Shown: positions 17,216 to 25,815 of the stretch, piece by piece
Layout: each line of letters opens with the position of its first letter
Numbering within the stretch: position 1 is the stretch's first letter
Assembly: GCF_900156495.1 (NCBI RefSeq)
Contig: NZ_FTNT01000007.1
Span: forward strand, 124,001-188,000
Direction: 5' to 3'
Origin: Williamsia sterculiae
GTDB taxonomy: Bacteria; Actinomycetota; Actinomycetes; Mycobacteriales; Mycobacteriaceae
Length of the DNA: 64,000 nucleotides
The notes under the pieces: model-generated
Database searches by the model: none
What the model saw: only the letters and a program-made list of their open reading frames with translations
Told to the model about the DNA's origin: nothing
Translations under genes and position numbers: made by a program

Positions 17216-18130
17216 GTGCCCCTGAACACCATTGCCCTGGAACTCGTTCCGCCGAACCTCGACCGCGGGGCAGACCATGCCCGCGCCGAGGGCGCCAAAG
17301 TGCTGCGCCTGGCCGAGCAGGTCGGCATGTCCGACCGCATCGGGCACGTGATGATCCCCGGGATGATCGACGAGGACGACGACCGTCCGGTGGCCATGAC
17401 ACCAAAGTTCGATGTGCTCGACTTCTGGTCACTGATCAGCCCCGAACTGCCCGGCGTGCGCGGCCTGTGTACCCAGGTCACACCGTTCCTGCAGCCCACG
17501 CTGTTGCGCGAGCGCATCACCCGGCTCAGTGCAGGAGGTTTCGACGGAATGATCTTCGTCGGTGTACCCCGAACGATGAACGATGGCGATGGCAGCGGCA
17601 TCGCACCCGTTGAGGCACTGTCAGAGTTCTGCGATCTCGTCGACCATCGGGGGTCCATACTGATCCCGACCCGCGACAACGAGCGCGAACGGTTCCGATT
17701 CAAGTGCGACGCAGGCGCCACCTTTGCGATGACGCAGCTGCTCTACTCCGACACGATCGTCGACTTCCTCACCGACTTCGCCAGGACCAGCGATCACCGG
17801 CCGGATGTTCTACTCTCCTTCGGATTCGTACCGTCCCTGGAAGAGCGAAACGGGCTCATTCGGTGGTTGATCCAGGATCCCGGCAACGACGCGGTCCGCG
17901 CGGAGCAGGCTCTGGTCGGCACACTCGCCAGGAGCGAGACCGGCACCAGACAACGACTGATGCTCGACCTGTATCAGCGAGTGATCGATGGCGTCGGTCA
18001 GCTGGGATTCCCGATGAGCGTGCACTTCGAGAGCCCCTACGGCATCACCGCCGCGGCCTTCGACACCTTCGCGCGGATGCTCGACTACTGGTCACCCGAT
18101 GGACACGGAGAGACGTTGCTATCGAGGTGA
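17216..18130 (+). CDS. Short methylenetetrahydrofolate-reductase-like protein
   Basis: A 304-residue protein. GTG 17216 has GGAGG seven bases upstream; the frame is open from 17150, but that overlaps prpR. The N-terminus (TIALELVPPN) and the segment CDAGATFAMTQLLYSDTIVDF match the MTHFR barrel, whose 'K-x-DAGA-x-F-x-x-TQ' stretch lies next to the flavin/folate site. Non-canonical MTHFRs have been described in mycobacteria and, from memory, one M. smegmatis gene of this kind lies near its methylcitrate locus. Reduction of 5,10-methylene-THF for methionine synthesis is therefore plausible, with a C1 or propionate-linked reaction as alternative. It follows prpR by 62 bases and may share its message. 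Confidence 0.75.
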   Translation: MPLNTIALELVPPNLDRGADHARAEGAKVLRLAEQVGMSDRIGHVMIPGMIDEDDDRPVAMTPKFDVLDFWSLISPELPGVRGLCTQVTPFLQPTLLRERITRLSAGGFDGMIFVGVPRTMNDGDGSGIAPVEALSEFCDLVDHRGSILIPTRDNERERFRFKCDAGATFAMTQLLYSDTIVDFLTDFARTSDHRPDVLLSFGFVPSLEERNGLIRWLIQDPGNDAVRAEQALVGTLARSETGTRQRLMLDLYQRVIDGVGQLGFPMSVHFESPYGITAAAFDTFARMLDYWSPDGHGETLLSR

Positions 18131-18138
18131 CCTCGCGG

Positions 18139-19026
18139 TCAGTGCGTGGCAACCGCAGTTGTCTCGGCAGTTGCCGCGACGTCGGAGCCCGCCGTCGTCC
18201 GGGGACGGAAGAACCGCTCGACAAGCGTCGAGAAGATCAGTCCGATCAATGCCCACACCACCACCTGGGCGGCTACCGAGGCGAAGCGGAAGTTCCACAG
18301 AACGTCGGCGGGGAAGCCCGGGTAGACGATGCGTCCCGACGTGTCGGTGATGGGTTGCGGTGTCTCGGTGGACGACCGGGCGAAGCCGAACGAGTCCTTG
18401 GCGTCCACGTTCGCACGGAGATTACCGAGATAGGGAAACGCGAACATGATCGCCGCGGCGACGACCACGAACGCCAGTGCGGCGACCAATGACGCACCGA
18501 AGACGCCGAGACGAGCGCGCAGGCGTACCCCGAGGAACACCGCCGCGGTGAGCAAGACCAGCGAGACCAGCACCATCAACAGATAGAGGTGACCCCTGGT
18601 GGTGATGGTGAACTCGTGCCCGATCGCCGGCGGGTTGGCCGGGTACCGAACGAACGGCACCAGATAGACACCGAGAAAACCGAAGCCTGCGATGAGCAGG
18701 CCCAAGGTGCGCGGACGAATCCCGAAACGGCCGTGCAGGATCAGGTAGACCACGGCGACCAGCGCACCCATCGCGATCGAGAAACCGATGATGCCGGTGG
18801 CCAGACCCGCAGTGGACTGCAGTCCGCGACTGAAGACCTCGGGCCCTGCGTCGCCCACCGGTAGTCCCGCCGCCTTGTTCAACGCGTCGATGGCCTCGTC
18901 GCGCCCGGATTCGTAGTCGATGGCCTTGTCGATCTGCGGCTCGGCGAAGATGTAGGCGAAGACGAACGCCAGCACACCGGCGATCAATCCGGCCAGGGCG
19001 CCCCGGCCGATGATGCGGATTTCCAT
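18139..19026 (-). CDS. cbtA: Cobalt transporter subunit CbtA
   Basis: A 295-residue membrane protein with about six hydrophobic segments: one near residues 8-28 (LAGLIAGVLAFVFAYIFAEP), others near 77-98, 105-125, 145-168, 172-196 and 248-268. The first segment and the following acidic IDKAIDYE are typical of CbtA, a permease of B12-regulated cobalt uptake (CbtAB). A long periplasmic or cytosolic loop lies at about 197-247. It follows cbtB by 10 bases and both lie behind a cobalamin riboswitch, so cobalt import would be turned off when B12 is plentiful. It is convergent with the MTHFR-like gene, only 8 bases away. Confidence 0.9.
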   Translation of the reverse strand: MEIRIIGRGALAGLIAGVLAFVFAYIFAEPQIDKAIDYESGRDEAIDALNKAAGLPVGDAGPEVFSRGLQSTAGLATGIIGFSIAMGALVAVVYLILHGRFGIRPRTLGLLIAGFGFLGVYLVPFVRYPANPPAIGHEFTITTRGHLYLLMVLVSLVLLTAAVFLGVRLRARLGVFGASLVAALAFVVVAAAIMFAFPYLGNLRANVDAKDSFGFARSSTETPQPITDTSGRIVYPGFPADVLWNFRFASVAAQVVVWALIGLIFSTLVERFFRPRTTAGSDVAATAETTAVATH

Positions 19027-19036
19027 GCCCGCCCGC

Positions 19037-19264
19037 TCAGTGGCAGGGGAAGCCGAGGAAGTGGCGTGCGTCGTGCACCCACTCGTGGACGACCATCGTC
19101 TGGCCGAACAGGGATGTCATCCCCTCGTCGACGCCGATGAAGTAGTACGCGAGCAGAGCGAGGAGGACCGTCGCGGTGAGAATGACGGCGACCCGGGTAC
19201 GGGACAGCGCGCCGCTGCCGGACCAGTCGCGGGACCGGTGGTCATGGCTGGAGAGAGTGGTCAT
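19037..19264 (-). CDS. cbtB: Cobalt transporter subunit CbtB
   Basis: A 75-residue protein with one membrane segment (about residues 25-45, VAVILTATVLLALLAYYFIG) and the family's hallmark C-terminal histidine motif, VHEWVHDARHFLGFPCH, which should bind cobalt. The soluble N-terminus is His/Ser-rich. CbtB works with CbtA in cobalt uptake for cobalamin synthesis. Its ATG lies about 60 bases after the riboswitch B12 box region, and cbtA follows at once. The window also carries cobD and cobC, so the strain makes cobalamin and needs cobalt. Confidence 0.92.
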   Translation of the reverse strand: MTTLSSHDHRSRDWSGSGALSRTRVAVILTATVLLALLAYYFIGVDEGMTSLFGQTMVVHEWVHDARHFLGFPCH

Positions 19265-19312
19265 CGGTTGTCATCGACCTCGTGTCAGGGGATTGTCGCG
19301 TCCCGTGCGTGG

Positions 19313-19432
19313 CGGGCCGCAGGTGTACGGCCCGGGTGGCAGACGATGTCTGGCTCGCCGGATCGCTCCGGCTCACAGTGGCGCGACCGCGCGGGATTCC
19401 CACCCGCTTACCGCTGCTGTCACCTGGGCGAA
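19313..19432 (-). promoter_or_regulatory. Cobalamin riboswitch upstream of cbtBA
   Basis: Read leftward, the conserved parts appear in order: GTGACAGCAGCGG (19411-19423), GCGGGTGGGAATCCCGC around 19391-19407, CACTGTGA (reverse of 19373-19380), then the B12 box AGCCAGACATC (19345-19355). A GC-rich stem (CGGGCCG/CGGCCCG, 19313-19334) follows and is probably part of the expression platform; no T-run follows it, so control may be at translation or by Rho. It lies between the LCP gene and cbtB. Expected effect: adenosylcobalamin lowers cobalt transporter synthesis. Confidence 0.92.
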
Positions 19433-19475
19433 TGATGCTCGGCGCCCGGCCGGTTGTCAACATGACCCGTGCGCG

Positions 19476-20798
19476 TCAGTTGACGCAGGGGATGCCGTCG
19501 GCGTTGGTGACCGGTCGCCCGTTGTCCGGGCCGGAACCCGGTTCGACGGTGTCCGGCGGCCCCGACGGCCGCGCACTCGCGGCGGACGTGCCGGCAACGG
19601 ACGGTGCGGGGGCGGACGGAGCGGCCCCGTCGGCCCCGTCGGCCGCGGCGAACGCGTCGTGGATACGGCTGCGGATGGCGGTGGGGTCGACGATGTTGAC
19701 GTCTTGGCCGTCGATGCTCGCGTAACGCTGCACCGGCAGGGTGGAGAACTCGATGTGCTGATCGGTGGGCGCGGCCATCTGCTGCAGCCAGTCCACCAGA
19801 TCCCATCCGTCGGAGAGCACCACGTCGCGTTGGGCCACGCCGACCAGACGGTTCAGTTTGCCGACATCGGTGAAGGTGCCCGCCGACCGCAACTGGTGCA
19901 GCACCGACACCAGGAAGGCCTGCTGGCGATGAGTACGGTCGAGGTCACCGTTGTCCAGCCCGTGGCGTTGTCGGACGAACGCCAGCGCCTGCGGCGCGTT
20001 CAGCACGTGGGTTCCCGCGCTGAAGTCGGCGCCGGAATAGTCGTCGTGGACGGCGTGGTTCACGCAGACCTGCACCCCGCCCAGCGCGCCGGCGAGGTCG
20101 TAGAACCCGACCAGGCTGACCTCGGCGAACCGGTCGATCGGTACGCCGGTCAGCTCGCGGACGGTCTGCAGTGTCTCGGCGCGGCCGGCCTCGCGGCCCC
20201 GGGTCTCCAGGATGTGCTGATCGGTCACCCCCTCGTTGCTCAACGTGTCCTCTGTCTGGGCCTTCTCACGTCCATAGGCCTCCTTGATCTTTGCCTTCGC
20301 CACGTCCAGGCCGTCGACGGTGACGAAGTCGTCGCGCGGGACGGAGAACGCGACGATGTTCTTTCCGTCGGCGGGGATGTGCACCAGGATCAGCGTGTTG
20401 GTGTTGTAACCGCCCTCCTGGCCGTCGCCGGCATGCAGTTGAGACAGCACAGACGCAGGCAGGTCGTCGCCGTTCTGGTCCTTGCGGGTGTCGAGCCCCA
20501 TCAGGAGAATGTTCTGCGCACCGCCGGAGGAATGGGGCGCTGACCTCGACAGCGCGCTCGAGTGCTGGAAACCACCGCTGACGTCCGACGCCTCACCCCA
20601 ACCGAGACCGGTGGCCACCACGATGACGATCGCTGCGCCCGCCGCCGCGACCCGGCTCCACCGCAGCACCACCCGGCGTCGTCGGGAGACGCCGGGCGCA
20701 TACCCGAACCGCGCGCGATAGACCTCGCCCGCGGTGGGACGAGGCGGCGCCTTTCGGCTGTGGGCAGCCCGTCTGTGTCGGGGCGGCTGGGATGGCAC
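19476..20798 (-). CDS. LytR-CpsA-Psr (LCP) family cell-wall ligase
   Basis: A 440-residue membrane-anchored protein. A basic cytosolic N-terminus of about 48 residues is followed by one membrane segment (VAAAGAAIVIVVATGLGWG) and an extracytoplasmic LCP domain. Conserved residues: the Asp/Arg group in LLMGLDTRKDQNG and SVPRDDF, and LAFVRQRHGLDNGDLDRTHR, which bind the polyprenyl pyrophosphate. In Mycobacteriales such enzymes (Lcp1) join arabinogalactan to peptidoglycan. The C-terminus is a disordered Ala/Pro/Ser tail, without the LytR_C domain of some paralogues. GTG start; it follows the ctaG-like gene by 54 bases and may be in one run with it. Confidence 0.93.
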   Translation of the reverse strand: MPSQPPRHRRAAHSRKAPPRPTAGEVYRARFGYAPGVSRRRRVVLRWSRVAAAGAAIVIVVATGLGWGEASDVSGGFQHSSALSRSAPHSSGGAQNILLMGLDTRKDQNGDDLPASVLSQLHAGDGQEGGYNTNTLILVHIPADGKNIVAFSVPRDDFVTVDGLDVAKAKIKEAYGREKAQTEDTLSNEGVTDQHILETRGREAGRAETLQTVRELTGVPIDRFAEVSLVGFYDLAGALGGVQVCVNHAVHDDYSGADFSAGTHVLNAPQALAFVRQRHGLDNGDLDRTHRQQAFLVSVLHQLRSAGTFTDVGKLNRLVGVAQRDVVLSDGWDLVDWLQQMAAPTDQHIEFSTLPVQRYASIDGQDVNIVDPTAIRSRIHDAFAAADGADGAAPSAPAPSVAGTSAASARPSGPPDTVEPGSGPDNGRPVTNADGIPCVN

Positions 20799-20852
20799 GA
20801 GATCCCAGCTTCCGCGCGGATCGTGGGTTGCGCAAGGGCTTCGTGTCGACGG

Positions 20853-21785
20853 CTACCGTCGGAAACGGTCACGCAGCTGCGGATCCTGTTCCCACCACAG
20901 TCCACCCTGCGGCTCGCCACCGTCCACGGTGCTGGTCGGGGCGGAGGCCAACTGCTCGTCCACCCGTTGCGCCCGGGCCCGGTCGTCGAGCGTGAAGCGT
21001 CGCAACAACGTGAGCAGGAACGGCAGTCCGACGACGTCGCCGAACACCCACAACACCCCGGCGCCGATGGTCTGATCGGTCCGCGGGCTCGGTCCCCACA
21101 TCCGGTCCAGGGCCAGGTAGTGATCCAGTGCGACCAGTGTGCCCTGCCAGAGCACGATGCCCAGGAGTCCGTCGCCGATCGCCTCGACGACGGTGATGAT
21201 CAGCGACAGACCGGGGGAGAAGTGCCGAGGCACGGGGTCGAGGTGTAGCCGTGAGGTGAAGTAACACCACCCGACCAACACGATGAGCAGGCGGGTCAGT
21301 ACGTCCACCGGCCCATGTGTCAGCAGCGCCCGATACCACCCGGTGAGGTAGATCAACCAGGGAAGCACCAGCAGGGCCGCCGACATCGTGGCGGGATGGG
21401 TGAGGAAACGGGCCATATGTCCGTGCAACGCTGCCTCGAACCGGGTTCCAGCAGCCGCAGGCAGGGATCCGAGGACCACCGTCAGCGGCATACCCAGCGC
21501 CAGCCCGAACGGGACCACCATGAGCAACAGCACGATCTGCGCGGCCCGGACCCAGAACAGCTCGTCGTCGTAGACACCGAGGGCGCTGTCGGCGGTGAGC
21601 AACCAGATCCCGACGCCGACCACGCTGAACACCACTCCGCGTCCGACGGGCACGGTGGACCGCCGTCGGCCCCACCAGTAGCCGACGACGATGACAACCG
21701 CCAGTACCGTCGTCGTGACGTCGAGACGCCACGATGTGACGGCGGTGGCGGCGGTCAACGGTGGTAGCGCAACGATCACGTTCAC
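20853..21785 (-). CDS. Cytochrome c oxidase assembly protein, caa3 CtaG type
   Basis: A 310-residue polytopic protein with about seven to nine membrane segments. I chose GTG 21785, which has GGGGAG seven bases upstream, over the GTG at 21800. Family marks are TADSALGVYDDELFWVRAAQ, the following hydrophobic LLLMVVPFGLALGMPL, HPATMSAALLVLPWLIYLTG and a His-containing loop SRLHLDPVPRHFSP. The caa3_CtaG group is tied to copper delivery during cytochrome oxidase assembly. The C-terminal 50 residues are soluble and charged (RRFTLDDRARAQRVDEQL). It is followed by the LCP gene and preceded by another membrane protein. The copper link here is from family knowledge. Confidence 0.85.
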   Translation of the reverse strand: MNVIVALPPLTAATAVTSWRLDVTTTVLAVVIVVGYWWGRRRSTVPVGRGVVFSVVGVGIWLLTADSALGVYDDELFWVRAAQIVLLLMVVPFGLALGMPLTVVLGSLPAAAGTRFEAALHGHMARFLTHPATMSAALLVLPWLIYLTGWYRALLTHGPVDVLTRLLIVLVGWCYFTSRLHLDPVPRHFSPGLSLIITVVEAIGDGLLGIVLWQGTLVALDHYLALDRMWGPSPRTDQTIGAGVLWVFGDVVGLPFLLTLLRRFTLDDRARAQRVDEQLASAPTSTVDGGEPQGGLWWEQDPQLRDRFRR

Positions 21786-21824
21786 GAGTGTGCTCCCCAC
21801 TCGCCGATGCGCTGGTCAGGTGGT

Positions 21825-22454
21825 CTACGCAGGCGTGATCGGCAACCGACCGACACGGAACAACATCAGCCCCAGCACGCCGTAGCCGAGCAAGATCTGG
21901 AGCAGTCCGCCGACCATGCCGATCATGGGGACGGCCGAGAGGGGGATGGCCCACAGCACCCAGCTCTGGGCGAACAGCGTCTGCCACCGCAACGGTCGCG
22001 ACCAACGTCCGGCGATGACGATCCGGATACCGATGGCGGCCATGCCGACCATGGACAACGGCCAGCAGGAGTCGAACACCATCCAGATCACCGTTCCGTG
22101 CAGAGCCCAGAACGCATCGAGGACGGTCGACACCATCGCCCCTGCCATCACCGCGAACTGGACCCTGTGCGCCGTGCGGGCCACCCGCCCGGACCCCATC
22201 GCATGCGTCCGGCATTCGAGCAGCAACAGCACGATCAGCGTCGCCTGGAACGCCAGCGCGGCCACGCCGCCGAGCAGCGAGTACCAGCCGAATCCCTCCC
22301 GGCCGCCGATCGCCTGCATAGCCGTACCCCAACCGATGGTGGTGCCGACGAGGGCGACACCGACGGCCCGGGTGGGCATCGTAGTGGTACCTGAGCGGGG
22401 CGGTGCGGTGGACGTGGCGCTGATGGTGGTCGCGGTGGGGCGTGTGATGCTCAT
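21825..22454 (-). CDS. Conserved hypothetical membrane protein, six predicted segments
   Basis: A 209-residue protein from ATG 22454, with AGGAG seven bases upstream. A Thr/Ser-rich N-terminus of about 28 residues precedes hydrophobic segments near residues 29-48, 58-79, 99-120, 124-146, 160-176 and 179-201. The pattern of Trp and small residues is like that of small integral proteins of unknown function; I find no catalytic motif. It lies 39 bases before the CtaG-type gene on the same strand, so a link to respiratory chain assembly or membrane stress is possible but not shown. The SARP-type regulator gene ends 143 bases upstream and could control this run. Confidence 0.7.
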   Translation of the reverse strand: MSITRPTATTISATSTAPPRSGTTTMPTRAVGVALVGTTIGWGTAMQAIGGREGFGWYSLLGGVAALAFQATLIVLLLLECRTHAMGSGRVARTAHRVQFAVMAGAMVSTVLDAFWALHGTVIWMVFDSCWPLSMVGMAAIGIRIVIAGRWSRPLRWQTLFAQSWVLWAIPLSAVPMIGMVGGLLQILLGYGVLGLMLFRVGRLPITPA

Positions 22455-22597
22455 CGGGATCTCCTGCTCGATGGGTGGGCCCTCGGGGATCGAGGGGGCT
22501 TCACCGTGCCCACGCGCACCTGGAGGTCGCTGGGGCCGAGTCACGCCGCGGTTCCCAGTGGATTCCCAGTGGTCCGCGCGACTCTCGACACATGCGA

Positions 22598-25399
22598 TCA
22601 GGGCACGACGACCGGCACGACCGACCACGCGACGAGTGCGTCGATGGCGTCTCCGGTCAGTTCGCGCCCGCGCTCGGCTGCGGTGGCGAGCATCACCGGG
22701 TCGATCCCGGCTCGCATCTGCTTCCCGTAGTCGGCCAGCTCCACCACGTCCATACCCTCGGGGGAGAAGCCGGTGAGGTCGGTACGCCGTTCCACCACTC
22801 CGAGCAGTTGTCCGGCTCGCTCGTGTTCCCCGCGCAGGTACAGCACGTACGCCAGGGTGGACATCGCGACCATCCACGAGGTGAGGTCGAACGCACGTTT
22901 GCAGTACGCGATCATCCCCGCCAGCCGCGTCTCGGCGGGGCCGCCGATCAACTGTTGGGCGATCTCGCTCTTGGCGTGCAACCAGGACACCGACGCCGCG
23001 CACCAGTCGTAACCGCACTCCTCGGCGACGGCCAGCGCACGGTCGAAGTGGACCCCCGCGGCGGCATGATCACCCGCTCGGAAGTCCGCTGTGCCCAACG
23101 CCATGAGCGACTCGGCGACCGTCCACGGGTAGCGATGCCGCAGGCCGATGTCCATCGCTATCCCGGCGCGTTCCCTGGCCACGTCCACCGCGCCCGCGCC
23201 GGCCTGGAAGAAGGCCAACGTGACCGCCGCGTCCCCGCGGGCGGTGTCGTCCGTGGGCGATTCGTCGTCGGTGTCGAGGCCGGTGTACAGGACGTCGAGT
23301 GCGGTCAGCGCCTCGAACAGGGCGGGGAGGTCGGCACCCAGATACGACATGATGGCTCGACCGGCCAATGCGCGGATGGTCACGGTGACCGGGATGTCGG
23401 CGGGGGCCCGCAGTGCGGGTTCGAGGGCCCGCATCCCCTCGGCGACGTGGCCGCGTCGATACCAGTACCAGTAGACGTTGCCCGCGATCTCCAGATACGT
23501 GGTGGCGTCGTCGCGGGCACGTCCGAGCGCGGCGCGGATGTTGGGCATGTCCGCTTCGAGTCGCTGTGTCCAACGCAGACAGTCGGGTCCGCGCAACGCG
23601 AGATAGGCCTCGGCAGCGACTGCTCGCACCCAATCGGTGTGCGCCCGTTGCACTGCCGCCGACCGCTGTGCGTCGCGGTGGCCGATCGCGTACTCGCGCA
23701 GCGTTTCCAGGAGCCGGTAACGACGCGGATCGCCACCGAGGGCGGTGACCATGGACGAATCGACCAGAGCGGTCAGGTCGGCCAACAGCGACGGCCGACC
23801 GGTGACCCGCATCGCGGTGGCGAGATCGAACCCACCGTCGAACACCGCCAGGTCGACGAAGAGGGCACGCGCGGAATCGTCGAGCGACGCGAAGGATCCG
23901 TCGATGGCGGCCTGCATGGTGACGTGACGGTCGTTGGTCCGCGGCCCACCGCGCAGGACCGCGAAGCGGTCGTCGAGCATGTCGATGATCTGCGGGACCG
24001 ACAGCATGGTGGTCTGCGCGGCGGCGAGTTCGATGGCCAGGGGCATGTCGTCGAGAGCGGTGCACAGGCGGGCCACGGTGGCATGGTCGACGCCTGCGGC
24101 ACCGTCACCAGCCCGGTCGAGGAAGAGCTGGGTGGAGGCATCGAGGCCCGTGAGCGGATACCGGTGTTCGCCCGCCACCCCGAGCACGGTTCGGCTGGTC
24201 GCCAGAACCCGGATCTGCGGGCACGTGACCAACATCCGGGTACAGAACTCGGCCACCTCGTCGAGGAGGTGTTCACAGTTGTCCAGGACCAGCAGCAACC
24301 GGCGGTCACGCAGCAGGTCGCTCAGTGCGCCGATTCCACCGGTGAAGGTCAATCCCACGGCCCCGGACACCGTGTCGAGCAGCGCGGCGAGGTCGGCCGC
24401 GCCTGCCAATTCGACGAACCACGGACCGTCGGGGTCGTCGCGGCGCCGCGCGACCTCCACCGCCACGCGCGTCTTGCCCATGCCGCCGGGTCCGGTGATG
24501 GTGACCAACCGGTGTCCGGTCAGCAACTGCTGCACCTGCGCGACCTGATCGTCCCGACCGACCATCGGGGTCAGCGGCTCCGGTACCGCGCTGGTGGGCA
24601 CCCGTCGCGGGGCTGCTGCCGGAACATCCGGCAGCAGAACGGGATCGTGGCGCAGCACCGACTGTTCCAGCGCGGCAAGCGACGGTGCCGGGTCGGCACC
24701 GAGCTCGTCGGCGATGACAGCGCGCGCCCGGCGCAGGGTGTCCAGGGCGTCACCCTGCCTGCCCGCTCGATACAGCGCCAGCGCCAACAGCTCCCACGCC
24801 CGCTCGCGCAGCGGATCGGTGCGCACGAGCTTCTCGAGTTCGGTGGTGGCGGCAACCTGGTCGCCGCTGTCGCTGATGGCGGCCAGATGGTCCTCGGTGA
24901 CGTCGGCGCGGAGTGCGGTCAACCGGTCGGCCTCGATCTCGGCGAACTCCCAGCCGGCGGCGTCGACGTAGGCCGGGCCGGTCCACAGCGCCAGGGCGTC
25001 GGTCAGGGTGCTGCGGGCGGCGGCGGGATCACCGGCGCGCAGCAGTTCACGTCCCGCGGTGGCGAGATCGACGAAGCGGTGTGCGTCGACCGCGGCGCGA
25101 TCCACGGCGAGTACGTACCCGGTTCCGCGTCGCACCAACACCTGCGGTGCGGAGCGACCGTGATCGGGTTCGAGCACCCGGCGCAGACCGGAGACGTAAC
25201 CCTGCAGCGTGGCGGTCGCCGATGGCGGGGGTCGGCCGTGCCAGAGCTCGTCGATCAGCGTTCCGGCCGGGACCACGTCGCCCTCGGCGATGACCAACCG
25301 CGCCAACAGGGCTCGCGGTACCGGACCGCCCAGGGAGACAGAGGTCTCGTCGACGCAAACGGTCAGGGCTCCCAATGCCCGAACCTCGATGCGGTGCAT
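22598..25399 (-). CDS. AfsR/SARP-type transcriptional regulator with NB-ARC and TPR-like parts
   Basis: A 933-residue regulator. In order: an OmpR-like winged helix (about residues 1-95, with LWHGRPPPSATATLQGYVSG), a bacterial transcriptional activator domain (about 100-240, FVDLATAGRELLRAGD onward), an STAND-type ATPase with Walker A GPGGMGKT near residue 306 and Walker B LLLVLDNCEH near 370, and a C-terminal region of helical repeats to the end. Proteins of this layout (AfsR, EmbR relatives) use ATP-dependent oligomerisation to activate metabolite or cell-wall genes. The target is unknown; it is divergent from a 90-residue orphan protein gene 26 bases away and upstream of a membrane protein run. 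Confidence 0.88.
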   Translation of the reverse strand: MHRIEVRALGALTVCVDETSVSLGGPVPRALLARLVIAEGDVVPAGTLIDELWHGRPPPSATATLQGYVSGLRRVLEPDHGRSAPQVLVRRGTGYVLAVDRAAVDAHRFVDLATAGRELLRAGDPAAARSTLTDALALWTGPAYVDAAGWEFAEIEADRLTALRADVTEDHLAAISDSGDQVAATTELEKLVRTDPLRERAWELLALALYRAGRQGDALDTLRRARAVIADELGADPAPSLAALEQSVLRHDPVLLPDVPAAAPRRVPTSAVPEPLTPMVGRDDQVAQVQQLLTGHRLVTITGPGGMGKTRVAVEVARRRDDPDGPWFVELAGAADLAALLDTVSGAVGLTFTGGIGALSDLLRDRRLLLVLDNCEHLLDEVAEFCTRMLVTCPQIRVLATSRTVLGVAGEHRYPLTGLDASTQLFLDRAGDGAAGVDHATVARLCTALDDMPLAIELAAAQTTMLSVPQIIDMLDDRFAVLRGGPRTNDRHVTMQAAIDGSFASLDDSARALFVDLAVFDGGFDLATAMRVTGRPSLLADLTALVDSSMVTALGGDPRRYRLLETLREYAIGHRDAQRSAAVQRAHTDWVRAVAAEAYLALRGPDCLRWTQRLEADMPNIRAALGRARDDATTYLEIAGNVYWYWYRRGHVAEGMRALEPALRAPADIPVTVTIRALAGRAIMSYLGADLPALFEALTALDVLYTGLDTDDESPTDDTARGDAAVTLAFFQAGAGAVDVARERAGIAMDIGLRHRYPWTVAESLMALGTADFRAGDHAAAGVHFDRALAVAEECGYDWCAASVSWLHAKSEIAQQLIGGPAETRLAGMIAYCKRAFDLTSWMVAMSTLAYVLYLRGEHERAGQLLGVVERRTDLTGFSPEGMDVVELADYGKQMRAGIDPVMLATAAERGRELTGDAIDALVAWSVVPVVVP

Positions 25400-25425
25400 G
25401 GTCAGAGGATAAGGACAGAACGGTC

Positions 25426-25698
25426 ATGCCGTACGCAGATCAGCAGGTGATGCACACCGTCCGGTCGATCATCGACGAGGCCGAAGCAGACCGATGCGGA
25501 GTGGGCCGGCGCTTCGACCGGCTGGTCGGCGACGAACTCACCGAACGCATGCGGGTCTGGTCAGCGGGTGCACCATCGACGAGGGTGGCCCGGGCGGGGG
25601 TGATCATGACGCGGTTGCGGCAGGCCGCACGGGCGGGCGACCGGGTCGAGATCGTCGCGGCCGCCGTTCGTCTGGGTCAGCTCGTCGCGACGCGGTGA
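25426..25698 (+). CDS. Small hypothetical protein divergent from the SARP regulator
   Basis: A 90-residue protein from ATG 25426. AAGGA lies about 10 bases upstream. It is basic and mostly helical, with a first helix around residues 5-20 (QQVMHTVRSIIDEAEADR), a second rich in Arg around 25-38, and a Leu/Ala/Arg-rich C-terminus. No Cys pair, signal peptide or membrane segment is seen. I recognise no family. Its start is 26 bases from that of the large divergent regulator, so the two promoters must overlap and the small gene is a natural target of that regulator. Coding status rests on frame, ribosome site and codon use only. Confidence 0.55.
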   Translation: MPYADQQVMHTVRSIIDEAEADRCGVGRRFDRLVGDELTERMRVWSAGAPSTRVARAGVIMTRLRQAARAGDRVEIVAAAVRLGQLVATR

Positions 25699-25815
25699 AC
25701 CGGGTCCGCATCGTCGTGACGTGACCCGGACGATCCCGTGATGCGTGTCACATCGTCGGCGTACGGTCACCTGGACAGACCACACCCGTACCCGGAATTC
25801 CCGACAGGAGTCACC

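Noticed and set aside
22475-25450. A 991-residue open frame on the plus strand opposite the SARP-type regulator
   Set aside because: It is a shadow of the regulator in GC-rich DNA. It has no recognisable domain, while the minus-strand frame has Walker motifs and a DNA-binding domain.
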